DNA of 64,000 nucleotides from Mixta calida (GTDB lineage: Bacteria > Pseudomonadota > Gammaproteobacteria > Enterobacterales > Enterobacteriaceae): contig NZ_CP026378.1 of NCBI RefSeq assembly GCF_002953215.1, positions 1,346,540-1,410,539 of the forward strand. The letters run 5' to 3'. The stretch's first letter is position 1; each line of letters opens with the position of its first letter. Positions 1-9,449 of this stretch are shown here, piece by piece. The position numbers and the translations under genes are program-made. The notes beneath the pieces are model-generated. The model saw only the letters and a list, made by a program, of their open reading frames with translations. It ran no database searches and was not told the DNA's origin.

Positions 1-1446
1 CGCGGTTTGCAACTGCTGATCGGTGACCTGCTGCGCCGCCACTTCTTTCAGCGTATCGATCCAGCTGTAGCCAACGCCGTCGGAGAACTGCTCTTTTTGG
101 CGCCACGCCACGCTTTCCGGCAGATAAGAGGAGAAGCATTCGCGCAAGATATGTTTTTCCATCTTGCCGTTGCTGCCGCACATCTTATCCTGCGGGTTGA
201 TGCTCATCGCCACATCAAGGAATTTCTTGTCCAGGAAGGGCACGCGCGCTTCCACGCCCCAGGCGGACATCGCTTTGTTGGCGCGCGCGCAGTCATACAT
301 ATGCAGCGCCAACAGCTTACGCACGTTCTCTTCGTGAAACTCTTTGGCGTTCGGCGCCTTATGGAAGTAGAGATAGCCGCCGAACACTTCGTCGGCGCCT
401 TCGCCGGAAAGCACCATCTTAATGCCCATCGCCTTGATCTTGCGCGACATCAGGTACATCGGCGTGGAGGCGCGAATCGTCGTCACGTCATAGGTTTCGA
501 TGTGATAGATCACATCGCGGATCGCATCCAGCCCTTCCTGCACGGTGAAATGAATTTCGTGATGCACCGTGCCGAGATGATCGGCGACGGATTTCGCCGC
601 TTTTAGATCGGGCGATCCTTCCAGACCGATGGCGAATGAGTGCAGCTGCGGCCACCAGGCGTCGCTCTGATCCTGATCTTCCACGCGCTTCGCCGCAAAA
701 CGTTTGGTCACCGCAGAGATAATGGAGGAATCAAGACCGCCGGAGAGCAGCACGCCATACGGCACGTCGGACATCAGATGGCTTTTTACCGACTCTTCCA
801 GCGCGTTTTTCAGCGCGGCGGCGTCAGTCACCTTATCCGCGACATTGTCATACTCCATCCAGTCGCGCTGGTAGTAGCGACGAATTTCGCCGTCGGTGCT
901 GGAGAGGTAGCTTCCCGGCGGGAATTCTTTGATAGTGCGGCAGACCGGCACCAGCGCTTTCATTTCTGAGGCGACGAACTGGTTGCCATGCTCATCAAAG
1001 CCCATATAGAGCGGGATGATGCCGATATGGTCGCGGCCGATAAGCCAGCTTTTCTTTTCACTGTCATACAGAATGAAGGCGAACATTCCCTGCAGGTCGT
1101 CAAGGAAGTCGACACCTTTTTCCTGATACAGCGCGAGGATCACTTCGCAGTCGGAGCCGGTCTGGAATTCATAGCGGTCGCTCAGCTCTGCGCGTAGCGC
1201 CTGGTGGTTGTAGATCTCACCGTTAACGGCCAGAACATGGGTATGTGCGGCGTTGTAAAGAGGCTGCGCGCCGTTGTTGACGTCGACGATAGAAAGACGC
1301 TCATGCGCCAGAATGGCGTGGTCATCGGCATAGACGCCAGACCAGTCCGGGCCGCGATGACGCATTAAACGTGACAGCTCCAGCGCTTTCTTACGCAGCT
1401 CTGAAGGGTCGCTTTTCAGATCGAGTACACCAAAGATTGAACACAT
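1..1446 (-). CDS. asnB: Asparagine synthetase B, glutamine-hydrolysing (C-terminus beyond window)
   Basis: Makes asparagine from aspartate, ATP and glutamine-derived ammonia in the cytoplasm. The reading frame starts at 1446 with MCSIFGVLD, so after Met removal Cys is the N-terminal nucleophile of the class II glutaminase domain. The RHRGPD and NGEIYNH motifs follow, then the synthetase domain with the PP-loop SGGLDSS. 482 codons are present; the E. coli enzyme has about 554 residues, so roughly the last 70 lie outside the window. A good ribosome site (AGGAG) precedes the ATG. In E. coli umpH/nagD lies between asnB and nagC; here it is absent. The identification is very secure. Confidence 0.97.
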   Translation of the reverse strand, partial: MCSIFGVLDLKSDPSELRKKALELSRLMRHRGPDWSGVYADDHAILAHERLSIVDVNNGAQPLYNAAHTHVLAVNGEIYNHQALRAELSDRYEFQTGSDCEVILALYQEKGVDFLDDLQGMFAFILYDSEKKSWLIGRDHIGIIPLYMGFDEHGNQFVASEMKALVPVCRTIKEFPPGSYLSSTDGEIRRYYQRDWMEYDNVADKVTDAAALKNALEESVKSHLMSDVPYGVLLSGGLDSSIISAVTKRFAAKRVEDQDQSDAWWPQLHSFAIGLEGSPDLKAAKSVADHLGTVHHEIHFTVQEGLDAIRDVIYHIETYDVTTIRASTPMYLMSRKIKAMGIKMVLSGEGADEVFGGYLYFHKAPNAKEFHEENVRKLLALHMYDCARANKAMSAWGVEARVPFLDKKFLDVAMSINPQDKMCGSNGKMEKHILRECFSSYLPESVAWRQKEQFSDGVGYSWIDTLKEVAAQQVTDQQLQTA

Positions 1447-1702
1447 AACCTACTCCTGATCTCACCTTAACGGCGATGTTGTCATTGCATAATATTGGAT
1501 AAGCAACGCCTGTCGTTGCGTGATGAATAAGAAAATGCGCTATTTGCTGCATACAATGCAAGCGTTTTCCTTTTTTCCTGATAAAAAGGTTGTTGCTCAA
1601 GGTGGAATGTTGAATATCATCTAATAAAAAGCGGTAAAAATTATTGGATCGGCAAAAAACAGCGGGGTGAGCTTAAAAAACGACCAGAATGGGGCGCAGG
1701 CG
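1447..1702. other. asnB promoter region, no gene
   Basis: Non-coding stretch between nagC and asnB, holding the asnB leader (minus strand). It contains a short inverted repeat at 1503-1519 (GCAACG/CGTTGC, 5-base loop) and AT-rich sequence. No trace of nagD/umpH, which occupies this position in E. coli, could be recognised. No convincing small ORF. Confidence 0.5.
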
Positions 1703-1731
1703 AAAAAAAACCAGCCGCTCAGGGCTGGTTT
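1703..1731 (-). terminator. Rho-independent terminator of nagBAC
   Basis: Perfect 8-bp stem AACCAGCC/GGCTGGTT (1709-1716 and 1723-1730) with a 6-base loop. A run of T follows on the minus strand (A-run 1703-1708 on plus). It begins 7 bp after the nagC stop, so the nag operon ends with nagC and does not continue into nagD as in E. coli. Confidence 0.9.
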
Positions 1732-1737
1732 GCGCTG

Positions 1738-2958
1738 TCACTCTTCAAGCAGACGTTGCAGTAAGGTGCCGTTCAGCATCGCTCGCTTCGCCAGCGCAAA
1801 AGCGCCGATCGCTGAACGATGATTCAGCGCTGAACGCACCACCGGCAAGTTTTTGTGAAACGCCTTCAGCGTCTGCGTGTTAATACAGCTTTCAATAGCG
1901 GGGAACAGTACTTTTTCCGCTTCGGTGATCTCGCCAGCCAACACAATTTTTTGCGGGTTAAACAGGTTGATGGCGATGGCGATCGCTTTACCGAGATAGC
2001 GGCCGGCATGCTCAATGACTTCTGTCGCCAGCGCATCGCCCCGATTCGCCGCTTTGCTGATGGCCTGAATCGAACAGTCATCCAGCGTAAGCGTGCTGGA
2101 ATAACCCTGCTGAAGCAGATGGCGCACCCGATTTTCAATCGCGCTGTTGGCGGCAATGGTTTCCAGGCAGCCAAAATTGCCGCAGTGGCAGCGTTCGCCT
2201 AACGGATCGACCTGGATGTGGCCTATTTCGCCAACGTTACCGTTGCTGCCCAGGAAGATTTGGCCGTTAGCGATAATGCCCGCGCCCGTGCCGCGATGTA
2301 AACGCACCAGAATAGAGTCCGCACAGTCGCGGCTTGCACCAAAATAGTGTTCCGCCAGCGCCAGGCTGCGGATATCGTGGCCGACAAAGCTGGTCACGTT
2401 GAACCGCTGACGCAGGTTGGCGACCAGCGGCCAGTTATTGACCGTAATATGCGGCATATAGCGGATGATGCCGTTATCAGGATCGACCAGACCGGGCAGG
2501 ATAACAGCGATGGCGATCAGCTCGCGCATCTTACGCTGGTGGGCCGCGCAAAAATCGGCAATAGCGTTGAACAGTGCCTGCTCCAGCGTTTCCTGCGTCC
2601 GCTGCGGCAGCGGGTAGTGCTCTTCCGCCAACGCTTTGCCGCTTAGATCATACAGCGTCACCGTGGCGTCATTGCGGCCAAGACGGACACCGATGGTGTG
2701 AAAGCCGCGGGTTTCGGTAATGATGGAAATTGCGCGGCGGCCGCCGGTGGACGCCTGCTGATCCACCTCTTTAATCAGGCCGCGTTCAATCAGCTGGCGG
2801 GTAATTTTTGTGACGCTGGCGGGCGCAAGCTGGCTCTGTTCCGCAATCTGGATACGGGATATCGGCCCCTGCTGGTCAATCAGGCGGTAGACCGCTGCAC
2901 TGTTTAACTGTTTTACGAGGTCGACATTTCCTATTTGTGCCTGGCCGCCAGTGGTCAT
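1738..2958 (-). CDS. nagC: N-acetylglucosamine repressor NagC (ROK family)
   Basis: Transcriptional repressor of GlcNAc and chitin genes, released by GlcNAc-6-phosphate. An N-terminal winged helix-turn-helix (about residues 15-75, GPISRIQIAEQSQLAP) is followed by a ROK sugar-kinase-like domain with the zinc site CHCGNFGCLE. The ATG at 2958 gives 406 residues, the E. coli length; the preceding in-frame TTG at 2961 is less likely. Only 6 bp separate it from nagA, so it belongs to the nagBAC operon. Its likely targets in this window are the operators between nagB and nagE and the palindrome upstream of chiP. Confidence 0.97.
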   Translation of the reverse strand: MTTGGQAQIGNVDLVKQLNSAAVYRLIDQQGPISRIQIAEQSQLAPASVTKITRQLIERGLIKEVDQQASTGGRRAISIITETRGFHTIGVRLGRNDATVTLYDLSGKALAEEHYPLPQRTQETLEQALFNAIADFCAAHQRKMRELIAIAVILPGLVDPDNGIIRYMPHITVNNWPLVANLRQRFNVTSFVGHDIRSLALAEHYFGASRDCADSILVRLHRGTGAGIIANGQIFLGSNGNVGEIGHIQVDPLGERCHCGNFGCLETIAANSAIENRVRHLLQQGYSSTLTLDDCSIQAISKAANRGDALATEVIEHAGRYLGKAIAIAINLFNPQKIVLAGEITEAEKVLFPAIESCINTQTLKAFHKNLPVVRSALNHRSAIGAFALAKRAMLNGTLLQRLLEE

Positions 2959-2964
2959 CAATGA

Positions 2965-4113
2965 TTACTCGCTGAAGACGTCGTTACCGTTAACGATAGT
3001 CTTGATAATGTGAAAATCGCGCGTAAACAGCGTCAGGTTCGCTACTTTTCCAGCTTCAATCGATCCTAACTGCTTATCTACGCCCATCGCGCGGGCTGGA
3101 TAGAGCGTCGCCATTCTCAAGGTTTCATCCAGAGAAATGCCGACATGTTCAACGCAGTTACGCACCGCTTCAATCATAGTCAGCGCCGATCCGCTCAGCG
3201 TTCCGTTTTCGTCAACGCACAGCCCGTCCCGATAGTATATTGTTTTGCCAGCAAAAATGAACCGATCAATGTTCGCACCAGCTGGCGCGGTCGCGTCGGT
3301 CACCAACACCAGCTTATCGCCTTTAATGCGTTTGGCGTTGCGTACGTTGGCGTAATGCACATGCAGACCGTCGGCGATAATGCCGCAGTAGACTTCCGGC
3401 GTATCAAGCAGGGCGCCGAGCAGCCCCGGTTCGCGTCCGGTCAGCGTCGGCATCGCATTATATAGGTGGGTCGCAAAGCTGACGCCAGCGGCGAAACCGC
3501 TGCGTGCCTCAGCATAGGTAGCGTGAGAGTGACCGGCGGAAACGATAATGCCGGCGTCGCGCAGCTGGCGGATCACTTCCGTACCGGCCATTTCCGGCGC
3601 CAGCGTCACTTTCGTAATCACATCCGCGTTATCGCACAGGAATTTCACCAGCGCGGGCTCAGGCTTGCGAATCAGCTCCGCGTGGTGCGTGCCTTTTTTC
3701 GCGACGTTAAGCCAGGGACCTTCCAGATGCAGGCCCAGCGCCTGATGCTGATGATGCGTCAGCCAGCTGCGCATCACTTCCACCGCGCGGATCATCAGCT
3801 CATCGGAACTGGTGATAAGGGTGGGCAGGAAGCTGGTGCAGCCCGATTTCTCATTGGCTTTCTGCATGATGGCGAGCGTTTCAAGGCTCAGCGCGTCGAG
3901 ACTGTCATTAAACTGGACGCCGCCGCAGCCGTTTAACTGAACGTCGATGAAACCGGGAGAGACCAGCGCGCCGCTCACGTCGCGCTGTTCGCATTCCGCG
4001 GGCAGTTCGCTGGTAGGGCAGACGCGCTCAATCAGGCCGTCTTTAATCACAACGGCATGATCATCCAGAATTTCATGACCGGTAAACAGGCGGCCATTCA
4101 CTAAAGCGTACAT
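2965..4113 (-). CDS. nagA: N-acetylglucosamine-6-phosphate deacetylase
   Basis: Removes acetate from GlcNAc-6-P to give glucosamine-6-P, and so consumes the NagC inducer. Amidohydrolase fold: metal ligand Glu131 in GLHLEGPWL, the His of SAGHSHA and of ATHLYNAM, and the catalytic Asp in [10 protein letters not shown]. The ATG at 4113 ([10 protein letters not shown]) is chosen because it gives 382 residues, equal to E. coli, and has a GGGAGAA ribosome site. An upstream in-frame start at 4170 would add 19 unrelated residues. Second gene of nagBAC, 65 bp after nagB. Confidence 0.97.
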   Translation of the reverse strand: MYALVNGRLFTGHEILDDHAVVIKDGLIERVCPTSELPAECEQRDVSGALVSPGFIDVQLNGCGGVQFNDSLDALSLETLAIMQKANEKSGCTSFLPTLITSSDELMIRAVEVMRSWLTHHQHQALGLHLEGPWLNVAKKGTHHAELIRKPEPALVKFLCDNADVITKVTLAPEMAGTEVIRQLRDAGIIVSAGHSHATYAEARSGFAAGVSFATHLYNAMPTLTGREPGLLGALLDTPEVYCGIIADGLHVHYANVRNAKRIKGDKLVLVTDATAPAGANIDRFIFAGKTIYYRDGLCVDENGTLSGSALTMIEAVRNCVEHVGISLDETLRMATLYPARAMGVDKQLGSIEAGKVANLTLFTRDFHIIKTIVNGNDVFSE

Positions 4114-4178
4114 AATATTCTCCCGACTAAAGCGGCATCTGCCCGGCACGCTGGCCGGACAGGTTGTCAAATCACTGT

Positions 4179-4979
4179 TTATAAACCCTGCATATTTTCC
4201 GCTTCCATCTCGCGGAAATATTTAACCGTTTTGACCTTCAGCTCCATGGTGGAAGGCTCATCGCAAACCACAACGGCTTTCGGGTGCAGCTGCAGGCAGC
4301 TAATGGTCCACATATGGTTAACGTTGCCTTCTACCGCTGCCTGAAGCGCCTGCGCCTTAACATGGCCGGTCACCAGAATCATCACCTCCTCCGCATCCAG
4401 CAGCGTGCCGACGCCGACCGTCAACGCATATTTCGGCACCTGATTCACATCGCCGTCGAAGAAACGCGAGTTCGCCACGCGCGTGTCGTGCGTCAGCGTT
4501 TTAATACGGGTGCGGGACGCCAGCGAAGAGGCCGGTTCATTAAAGGCGATGTGTCCATCATTGCCGACGCCGCCCATAAAGAGATGAATTTTTCCATAGG
4601 CGCGAATCTTCTCTTCATACTGGCGACATTCTGCGTCAATGTCCTCAGCATTTCCATTAAGAAGATTAATGTTTTCGCGAGGAATATCAACATGATCGAA
4701 AAAATTGCGATACATAAAGCTGTGGTAGCTTTCCGGATGCTCTTTCGGCAGGCCGACATATTCATCCATATTGAAGGTGACGACATGTTTAAAGCTAACC
4801 TGGCCCGCTTTATGCATTTCGATAAGATGCTTGTAGGCTTCGAGCGGCGTGCCGCCGGTAGGAAGGCCAAGAACGAAAGGACGTTCTGCCGTTGGTTTAA
4901 AGGCGTTGATGCGGTTTACAATGTGGCGTGCGGCCCATTTGCCTACCTGGGAAGCGTTCGCCAGAGGAATCAGTCTCAT
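4179..4979 (-). CDS. nagB: Glucosamine-6-phosphate deaminase
   Basis: Converts glucosamine-6-P to fructose-6-P plus ammonia, the entry of amino sugars into glycolysis. 266 residues, the family length. The catalytic Asp72 lies in [24 protein letters not shown] carries the Asp, His and Glu of the active site. The E. coli enzyme is allosterically activated by GlcNAc-6-P. A GAGG ribosome site precedes the ATG. First gene of the minus-strand nagBAC operon, divergent from nagE. Confidence 0.98.
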   Translation of the reverse strand: MRLIPLANASQVGKWAARHIVNRINAFKPTAERPFVLGLPTGGTPLEAYKHLIEMHKAGQVSFKHVVTFNMDEYVGLPKEHPESYHSFMYRNFFDHVDIPRENINLLNGNAEDIDAECRQYEEKIRAYGKIHLFMGGVGNDGHIAFNEPASSLASRTRIKTLTHDTRVANSRFFDGDVNQVPKYALTVGVGTLLDAEEVMILVTGHVKAQALQAAVEGNVNHMWTISCLQLHPKAVVVCDEPSTMELKVKTVKYFREMEAENMQGL

Positions 4980-5087
4980 AGTTTACCTCGTTTAAGCAGT
5001 TTTCAAACCGGTGGTGGACGGTTGTGCCAACAAACCTAAGCGTAGGGTGACTTTGCTGCCCTGACAGCAAAGGAGAGCGCCGTCCTG

Positions 5088-5108
5088 ATATTTCAGATCA
5101 TAAAATAA
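5088..5108. promoter_or_regulatory. Candidate NagC operator, nagB side
   Basis: TATTT-N9-AAATA centred on 5098, the AT-rich dyad with 9-base core expected of NagC/Mlc-type ROK repressors. Its centre is 94 bp from that of the second candidate at 5181-5203, about nine helical turns. This agrees with the known repression loop between nagB and nagE operators in E. coli. Binding is inferred from sequence only. Confidence 0.6.
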
Positions 5109-5153
5109 GTGGCGGAGGATAGCCAGTGGTACGGCGACCGCAAATAAGATTAT

Positions 5154-5169
5154 GGTGATAAAAGTCACA
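5154..5169. promoter_or_regulatory. CRP-cAMP site between nagB and nagE
   Basis: GGTGA-TAAAAG-TCACA matches the CRP consensus TGTGA-N6-TCACA at nine of ten positions. It lies between the two NagC-type dyads in the 333-bp nagB/nagE gap, the same arrangement as in E. coli, where CRP activates both divergent promoters. Confidence 0.75.
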
Positions 5170-5180
5170 GACAGAGCGCG

Positions 5181-5203
5181 TTTAATTTGCGTAGCGAATT
5201 AAA
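5181..5203. promoter_or_regulatory. Candidate NagC operator, nagE side
   Basis: TTTAATT-N9-AATTAAA, a perfect 7-bp inverted repeat over 23 bp, centred on 5192. It has the same N9 architecture as the nagB-side dyad and the chiP-upstream dyad. The rest of the 4980-5312 gap holds only the two promoters and leaders. Confidence 0.65.
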
Positions 5204-5312
5204 TTATTTTTACACTGCACCTTAAAGCAGCAAATTTCGTCAGGTGATCTGAGGAATGTGATAATAACAGTAACAACCTCAGACGCCTTTTTGATTCTCA
5301 CAGGGGGAAATA

Positions 5313-7352
5313 GTGAATATTCTCAGTTATTTGCAGAAAGTAGGGCGGGCGCTGATGGTGCCGGTGGCTACGCTGCCGGCCGCCGCGATACTCATGGGCG
5401 TCGGCTACTGGCTCGATCCTGACAGCTGGGGCGCGGGCAATGCGCTGGCGGCGCTGCTGATCAAGTCGGGCGGCGCAATTATCGAAAACATGGCGGCGCT
5501 GTTTGCCGTCGGCATCGCTTACGGTATGTCGAAAGATAAAGATGGCGCCGCGGCGCTTTCCGGCTTCGTCGGTTTTCTGGTCGTCACCACGCTCTGCTCG
5601 CCAGCGGCAGTGGCGATGATTCAGCATATGCCGCTGGAGCAGGTGCCCGCCGCCTTCGGCAAAATCAACAACCAGTTTGTCGGTATTCTGGTCGGTATCC
5701 TCTCCGCTGAGGTTTACAACCGCTTCAGTCACGTAGAGCTGCCGAAAGCGCTGTCGTTCTTTAGCGGACGCAGGCTGGTGCCCATTCTGGTCTCCTTCCT
5801 GATGATTCTGGTTTCCTTTATTCTGATGTACGTCTGGCCGGTGATCTTCGATGCGCTGGTGAACTTCGGCGAACATATTCAGAAGCTGGGTTCAGTCGGC
5901 GCTGGCGTCTATGCCTTCTTCAACCGTCTGCTGATTCCGGTTGGTCTGCATCACGCGCTCAATTCAGTATTCTGGTTTGACGTGGCCGGCATTAACGATA
6001 TCCCGAACTTCCTCGGCGGCGCGCAGTCTATCGCCAGCGGCAAAGGGATTGTCGGCGTCACCGGACAGTATCAGGCCGGTTTCTTCCCGATTATGATGTT
6101 CGGTCTGCCTGGCGCGGCGCTGGCGATTTACCAGTGCGCCCGTCCAGAAAACCGCGCCAAAGTCGGCGGCATTATGATCGCGGCGGCGTTTGCGGCCTTC
6201 TTTACCGGCATTACCGAACCGCTGGAATTCTCCTTTATGTTCGTGGCGCCGGTGCTGTATGTCATCCATGCGGTGCTGACCGGCATCTCCGTCTTTATCT
6301 CCGCCAACATGCACTGGATCTCCGGCTTCGGCTTCAGCGCCGGTCTGGTAGATATGGCGCTGCAATCGCGCAACCCGCTGGCAACGCAGTGGTATATGCT
6401 GATCCCGCAGGGTCTGGTGTTCTTCGTCATCTACTATCTGGTGTTCCGTTTCACCATCAAAAAATTCAACCTGATGACACCGGGCCGCGAGTTGGCGGTG
6501 TCAGGCGATGAAAGCGATGGCTACGATGTGAACGTGGAGAGCGGCGTAAGTGGCGAAACGGAAACCGAATCGCTGGCGCGTCGCTATATCAGCGCGGTGG
6601 GCGGCTCCGATAACCTGACGCACATCGATGCCTGTATCACCCGTCTGCGCCTGAATGTGAAAGACAGCGCTACGCTGAATGAGGGGCTGGCTAAACGTCT
6701 TGGCGCGTCGGGCGTAATCCGTCTGAATAAACAGAGCGTGCAGATTATTGTCGGCACCCAGGCGGAATCGATCGCCTCTGCGATGAAAAAAGTGTTGGCG
6801 AAAGGCCCGGTAGCAGCCTCAGGCGCGGCGGCGCCGGTCGCTGATGCGGTGAAAAGCGCGCCGGTCGCTGCGCCAGCAACGACCGCGCAGCACGCCTTCG
6901 CCAAGCTGCTGGCGCCGGTGAGCGGCGAAATCGTGGCGCTGGATCAGGTACCGGACGAGGCGTTTGCCAGCAAAGCGGTGGGCGACGGTCTGGCAATCAA
7001 GCCTACCGGCAACATCGTGGTGGCGCCGACCGCAGGCACGCTGGTGAAAATTTTCAACACCAATCACGCGTTCTGCCTGGAAACGGCGGACGGCGTGGAG
7101 ATTGTGGTGCATATGGGGCTGGATACTGTTGCGCTGGCGGGCAAGGGCTTTAAGCGTCTGGCGGAAGAGGGCGCGACCGTTAGCGCCGGTCAGCCGGTGC
7201 TGGAAATGGATCTTGATTTCCTTAACGCGAATGCCCGCTCAATGATCAGTCCGGTAGTGGTCAGCAACATCGACGACTTCGCTGGCGTGGCGTCGCTGGC
7301 GACGGGAACGGTGGTTGCAGGCGAAAGCAAACTGTACGAAATCCGCAAATAA
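5313..7352 (+). CDS. nagE: PTS N-acetylglucosamine transporter EIICBA
   Basis: Inner-membrane permease that imports GlcNAc and phosphorylates it to GlcNAc-6-P. Domain order: membrane IIC (about 1-385), IIB with phospho-Cys441 in DACITRLRL, an Ala/Pro-rich linker, and IIA with active His600 in IVVHMGLDTV plus the supporting NTNHAF histidine. GTG start behind CAGGGGG. 679 residues against about 648 in E. coli; the IIC part aligns loosely with the E. coli protein, while IIB and IIA are very close. The extra residues are in IIC and the linkers. Divergent from nagB and expected to be under NagC and CRP. Confidence 0.95.
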   Translation: MNILSYLQKVGRALMVPVATLPAAAILMGVGYWLDPDSWGAGNALAALLIKSGGAIIENMAALFAVGIAYGMSKDKDGAAALSGFVGFLVVTTLCSPAAVAMIQHMPLEQVPAAFGKINNQFVGILVGILSAEVYNRFSHVELPKALSFFSGRRLVPILVSFLMILVSFILMYVWPVIFDALVNFGEHIQKLGSVGAGVYAFFNRLLIPVGLHHALNSVFWFDVAGINDIPNFLGGAQSIASGKGIVGVTGQYQAGFFPIMMFGLPGAALAIYQCARPENRAKVGGIMIAAAFAAFFTGITEPLEFSFMFVAPVLYVIHAVLTGISVFISANMHWISGFGFSAGLVDMALQSRNPLATQWYMLIPQGLVFFVIYYLVFRFTIKKFNLMTPGRELAVSGDESDGYDVNVESGVSGETETESLARRYISAVGGSDNLTHIDACITRLRLNVKDSATLNEGLAKRLGASGVIRLNKQSVQIIVGTQAESIASAMKKVLAKGPVAASGAAAPVADAVKSAPVAAPATTAQHAFAKLLAPVSGEIVALDQVPDEAFASKAVGDGLAIKPTGNIVVAPTAGTLVKIFNTNHAFCLETADGVEIVVHMGLDTVALAGKGFKRLAEEGATVSAGQPVLEMDLDFLNANARSMISPVVVSNIDDFAGVASLATGTVVAGESKLYEIRK

Positions 7353-7377
7353 CGCCCCCCTGGCATTAAACCTCTCT

Positions 7378-7407
7378 AAGGCAGGAAGCGATTCCTGCCT
7401 TTTTTCT
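7378..7407 (+). terminator. Terminator of nagE
   Basis: Stem AAGGCAGGA/TTCCTGCCTT with a short loop followed by a T run, starting 25 bp after the nagE stop. Confidence 0.85.
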
Positions 7408-7510
7408 GCCCTGGCGCCAACAAACGGTTGTTTCCCTTGCGCGCTTTGTGGATCATAATCCGTTATTTCATGGTTAAACCAACCAGACATTTTGTGTTGA
7501 GGATACAGTG

Positions 7511-9178
7511 ATGAGTGAGGCTGAAGCCCGCCCAACTAACTTTATTCGTCAGATCATCGACGAAGATCTGGCGAGCGGCAAGCACAGCAGTGTGCATACC
7601 CGCTTTCCACCGGAGCCGAACGGCTACCTGCATATTGGTCACGCCAAGTCGATCTGCCTGAACTTCGGCATCGCCCAGGATTATCAGGGGCAGTGCAACC
7701 TGCGCTTTGATGATACCAACCCAGCAAAAGAAGATATCGAGTTCGTTGAGTCCATCAAGCGTGACGTGCAGTGGCTGGGTTTCCAGTGGAGCGGCGAGGT
7801 CTGTTACTCCTCTAATTATTTCGACCAGCTTTATCAGTACGCTATTGAGCTGATCAATAAAGGCCTGGCCTATGTCGACGAGCTGTCGCCAGAGCAGATC
7901 CGCGAATATCGCGGCACGCTGACGTCGCCGGGTAAAAATAGCCCTTACCGCGATCGCAGCGTAGAAGAGAACCTGGCGCTGTTTGAAAAAATGCGCAACG
8001 GTGAATTCGCCGAAGGCGCGGCCTGCCTGCGCGCAAAAATCGATATGGCGTCCAACTTTATCGTAATGCGTGACCCGGTGCTGTACCGCGTTAAATTCGC
8101 CGAACATCATCAGACCGGCAACAAATGGTGCATCTATCCGATGTATGATTTCACCCATTGCATCTCCGATGCGCTGGAGGGGATCACCCATTCGCTCTGT
8201 ACGCTGGAGTTCCAGGATAACCGTCGTCTTTATGACTGGGTGCTGGACAACATCACCATTCCGACACATCCGCGTCAGTATGAGTTTTCGCGTCTTAATC
8301 TCGAATACGCCATCATGTCCAAGCGCAAGCTGAACCTGCTGGTGACCGAGAAGATTGTGGAAGGCTGGGACGATCCGCGCATGCTGACCGTTTCCGGTCT
8401 GCGTCGTCGTGGCTATACCGCCGCCTCGATCCGTGAATTCTGCCGTCGCATCGGCGTCACCAAGCAGGACAACATCGTTGAAATGGCGTCGCTGGAATCC
8501 TGTATTCGCGACGACCTGAACGAGAACGCGCCGCGCGCGATGGCGGTGCTCGATCCGCTGAAGATCGTGATCGAAAACCTGCCTGCCGGACATGAAGAGA
8601 TGATTGAGATGCCTAATCATCCCAACAAGCCGGAAATGGGCCAGCGCACAGTGCCGTTCAGCCGTGAAATCTGGATCGATCGCGCCGACTTCCGCGAAGA
8701 GGCCAACAAGCAGTACAAACGTCTGGTATTGGGTAAAGAAGTGCGTCTGCGCAACGCTTACGTTATTCGCGCCGAGCGCGTGGCGAAAGATGAAGAAGGC
8801 AACATTACCTGCATCTTCTGCACCTGCGACGTGGATACGCTGAGCAAAGATCCGGCAGACGGACGTAAAGTAAAAGGCGTGATCCACTGGGTTTCCGCAG
8901 AACATGCGGTGCCGGCCGAATTCCGTCTTTACGATCGTCTGTTCAGCGTGCCGAATCCGGGCGCGGCGGAAGATTTCCTCGCCACCATTAACCCGGAATC
9001 GCTGGTGATCAAACAGGGCTTTGTGGAGCCTGGCCTGAAGCAGGCGGAAGCGACTTCGCCTTACCAGTTTGAGCGCGAAGGTTATTTCTGCGCCGACAGC
9101 GTCTATTCCAGCCCGCAGCATCTGGTGTTCAACCGAACCGTTGGCCTGCGCGACACCTGGGCGAAAAGCGGCGAGTAA
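7511..9178 (+). CDS. glnS: Glutaminyl-tRNA synthetase
   Basis: Charges tRNA-Gln with glutamine (class I aminoacyl-tRNA synthetase). HIGH signature in LHIGHAKS near residue 40, the KMSKS-type loop as MSKRK near residue 270, and the two C-terminal anticodon-binding beta barrels. 555 residues from ATG 7511, as in E. coli. The adjacent in-frame GTG at 7508 is less likely because GAGGA sits at better spacing for 7511. Own terminator downstream. Confidence 0.97.
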   Translation: MSEAEARPTNFIRQIIDEDLASGKHSSVHTRFPPEPNGYLHIGHAKSICLNFGIAQDYQGQCNLRFDDTNPAKEDIEFVESIKRDVQWLGFQWSGEVCYSSNYFDQLYQYAIELINKGLAYVDELSPEQIREYRGTLTSPGKNSPYRDRSVEENLALFEKMRNGEFAEGAACLRAKIDMASNFIVMRDPVLYRVKFAEHHQTGNKWCIYPMYDFTHCISDALEGITHSLCTLEFQDNRRLYDWVLDNITIPTHPRQYEFSRLNLEYAIMSKRKLNLLVTEKIVEGWDDPRMLTVSGLRRRGYTAASIREFCRRIGVTKQDNIVEMASLESCIRDDLNENAPRAMAVLDPLKIVIENLPAGHEEMIEMPNHPNKPEMGQRTVPFSREIWIDRADFREEANKQYKRLVLGKEVRLRNAYVIRAERVAKDEEGNITCIFCTCDVDTLSKDPADGRKVKGVIHWVSAEHAVPAEFRLYDRLFSVPNPGAAEDFLATINPESLVIKQGFVEPGLKQAEATSPYQFEREGYFCADSVYSSPQHLVFNRTVGLRDTWAKSGE

Positions 9179-9197
9179 AACCGCGTAATTGTCAGCA

Positions 9198-9223
9198 AGG
9201 CGGCTCAACGAGCCGCCTTTTTT
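9198..9223 (+). terminator. Terminator of glnS
   Basis: AAGGCGGCT/AGCCGCCTT hairpin with a CAACG loop and a T run. Confidence 0.9.
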
Positions 9224-9338
9224 ACGCCTGTCGTCCCATCGGGCGAGAAGGGCGCTCCCGTTCCGCTGGTAAACGTCAGGTTTCCGCCGATGCCATTCCG
9301 CCATTAGCCTGCGCCACATCAAAATCGTTCCTTGTTAT

Positions 9339-9356
9339 GTACTAGTTCATGAGTTC
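9339..9356. promoter_or_regulatory. Candidate TrpR operator upstream of mtr
   Basis: GTACTAGTTCATGAGTTC matches the symmetric TrpR consensus (GTACTAGTTAACTAGTAC) perfectly in its left half and partly in the right, 14 of 18 positions. A TAGAAT hexamer at 9366-9371 could be the -10 element. TrpR control of mtr is known in E. coli; here it is inferred. Confidence 0.5.
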
Positions 9357-9449
9357 ACTCTGAGGTAGAATGTCTGCCTGAGCGGTGGTTCTGCCAGACA
9401 GAACGCCAGCTGAATATAAAATGAACAGATATCATTCTAAGGACGCGTT

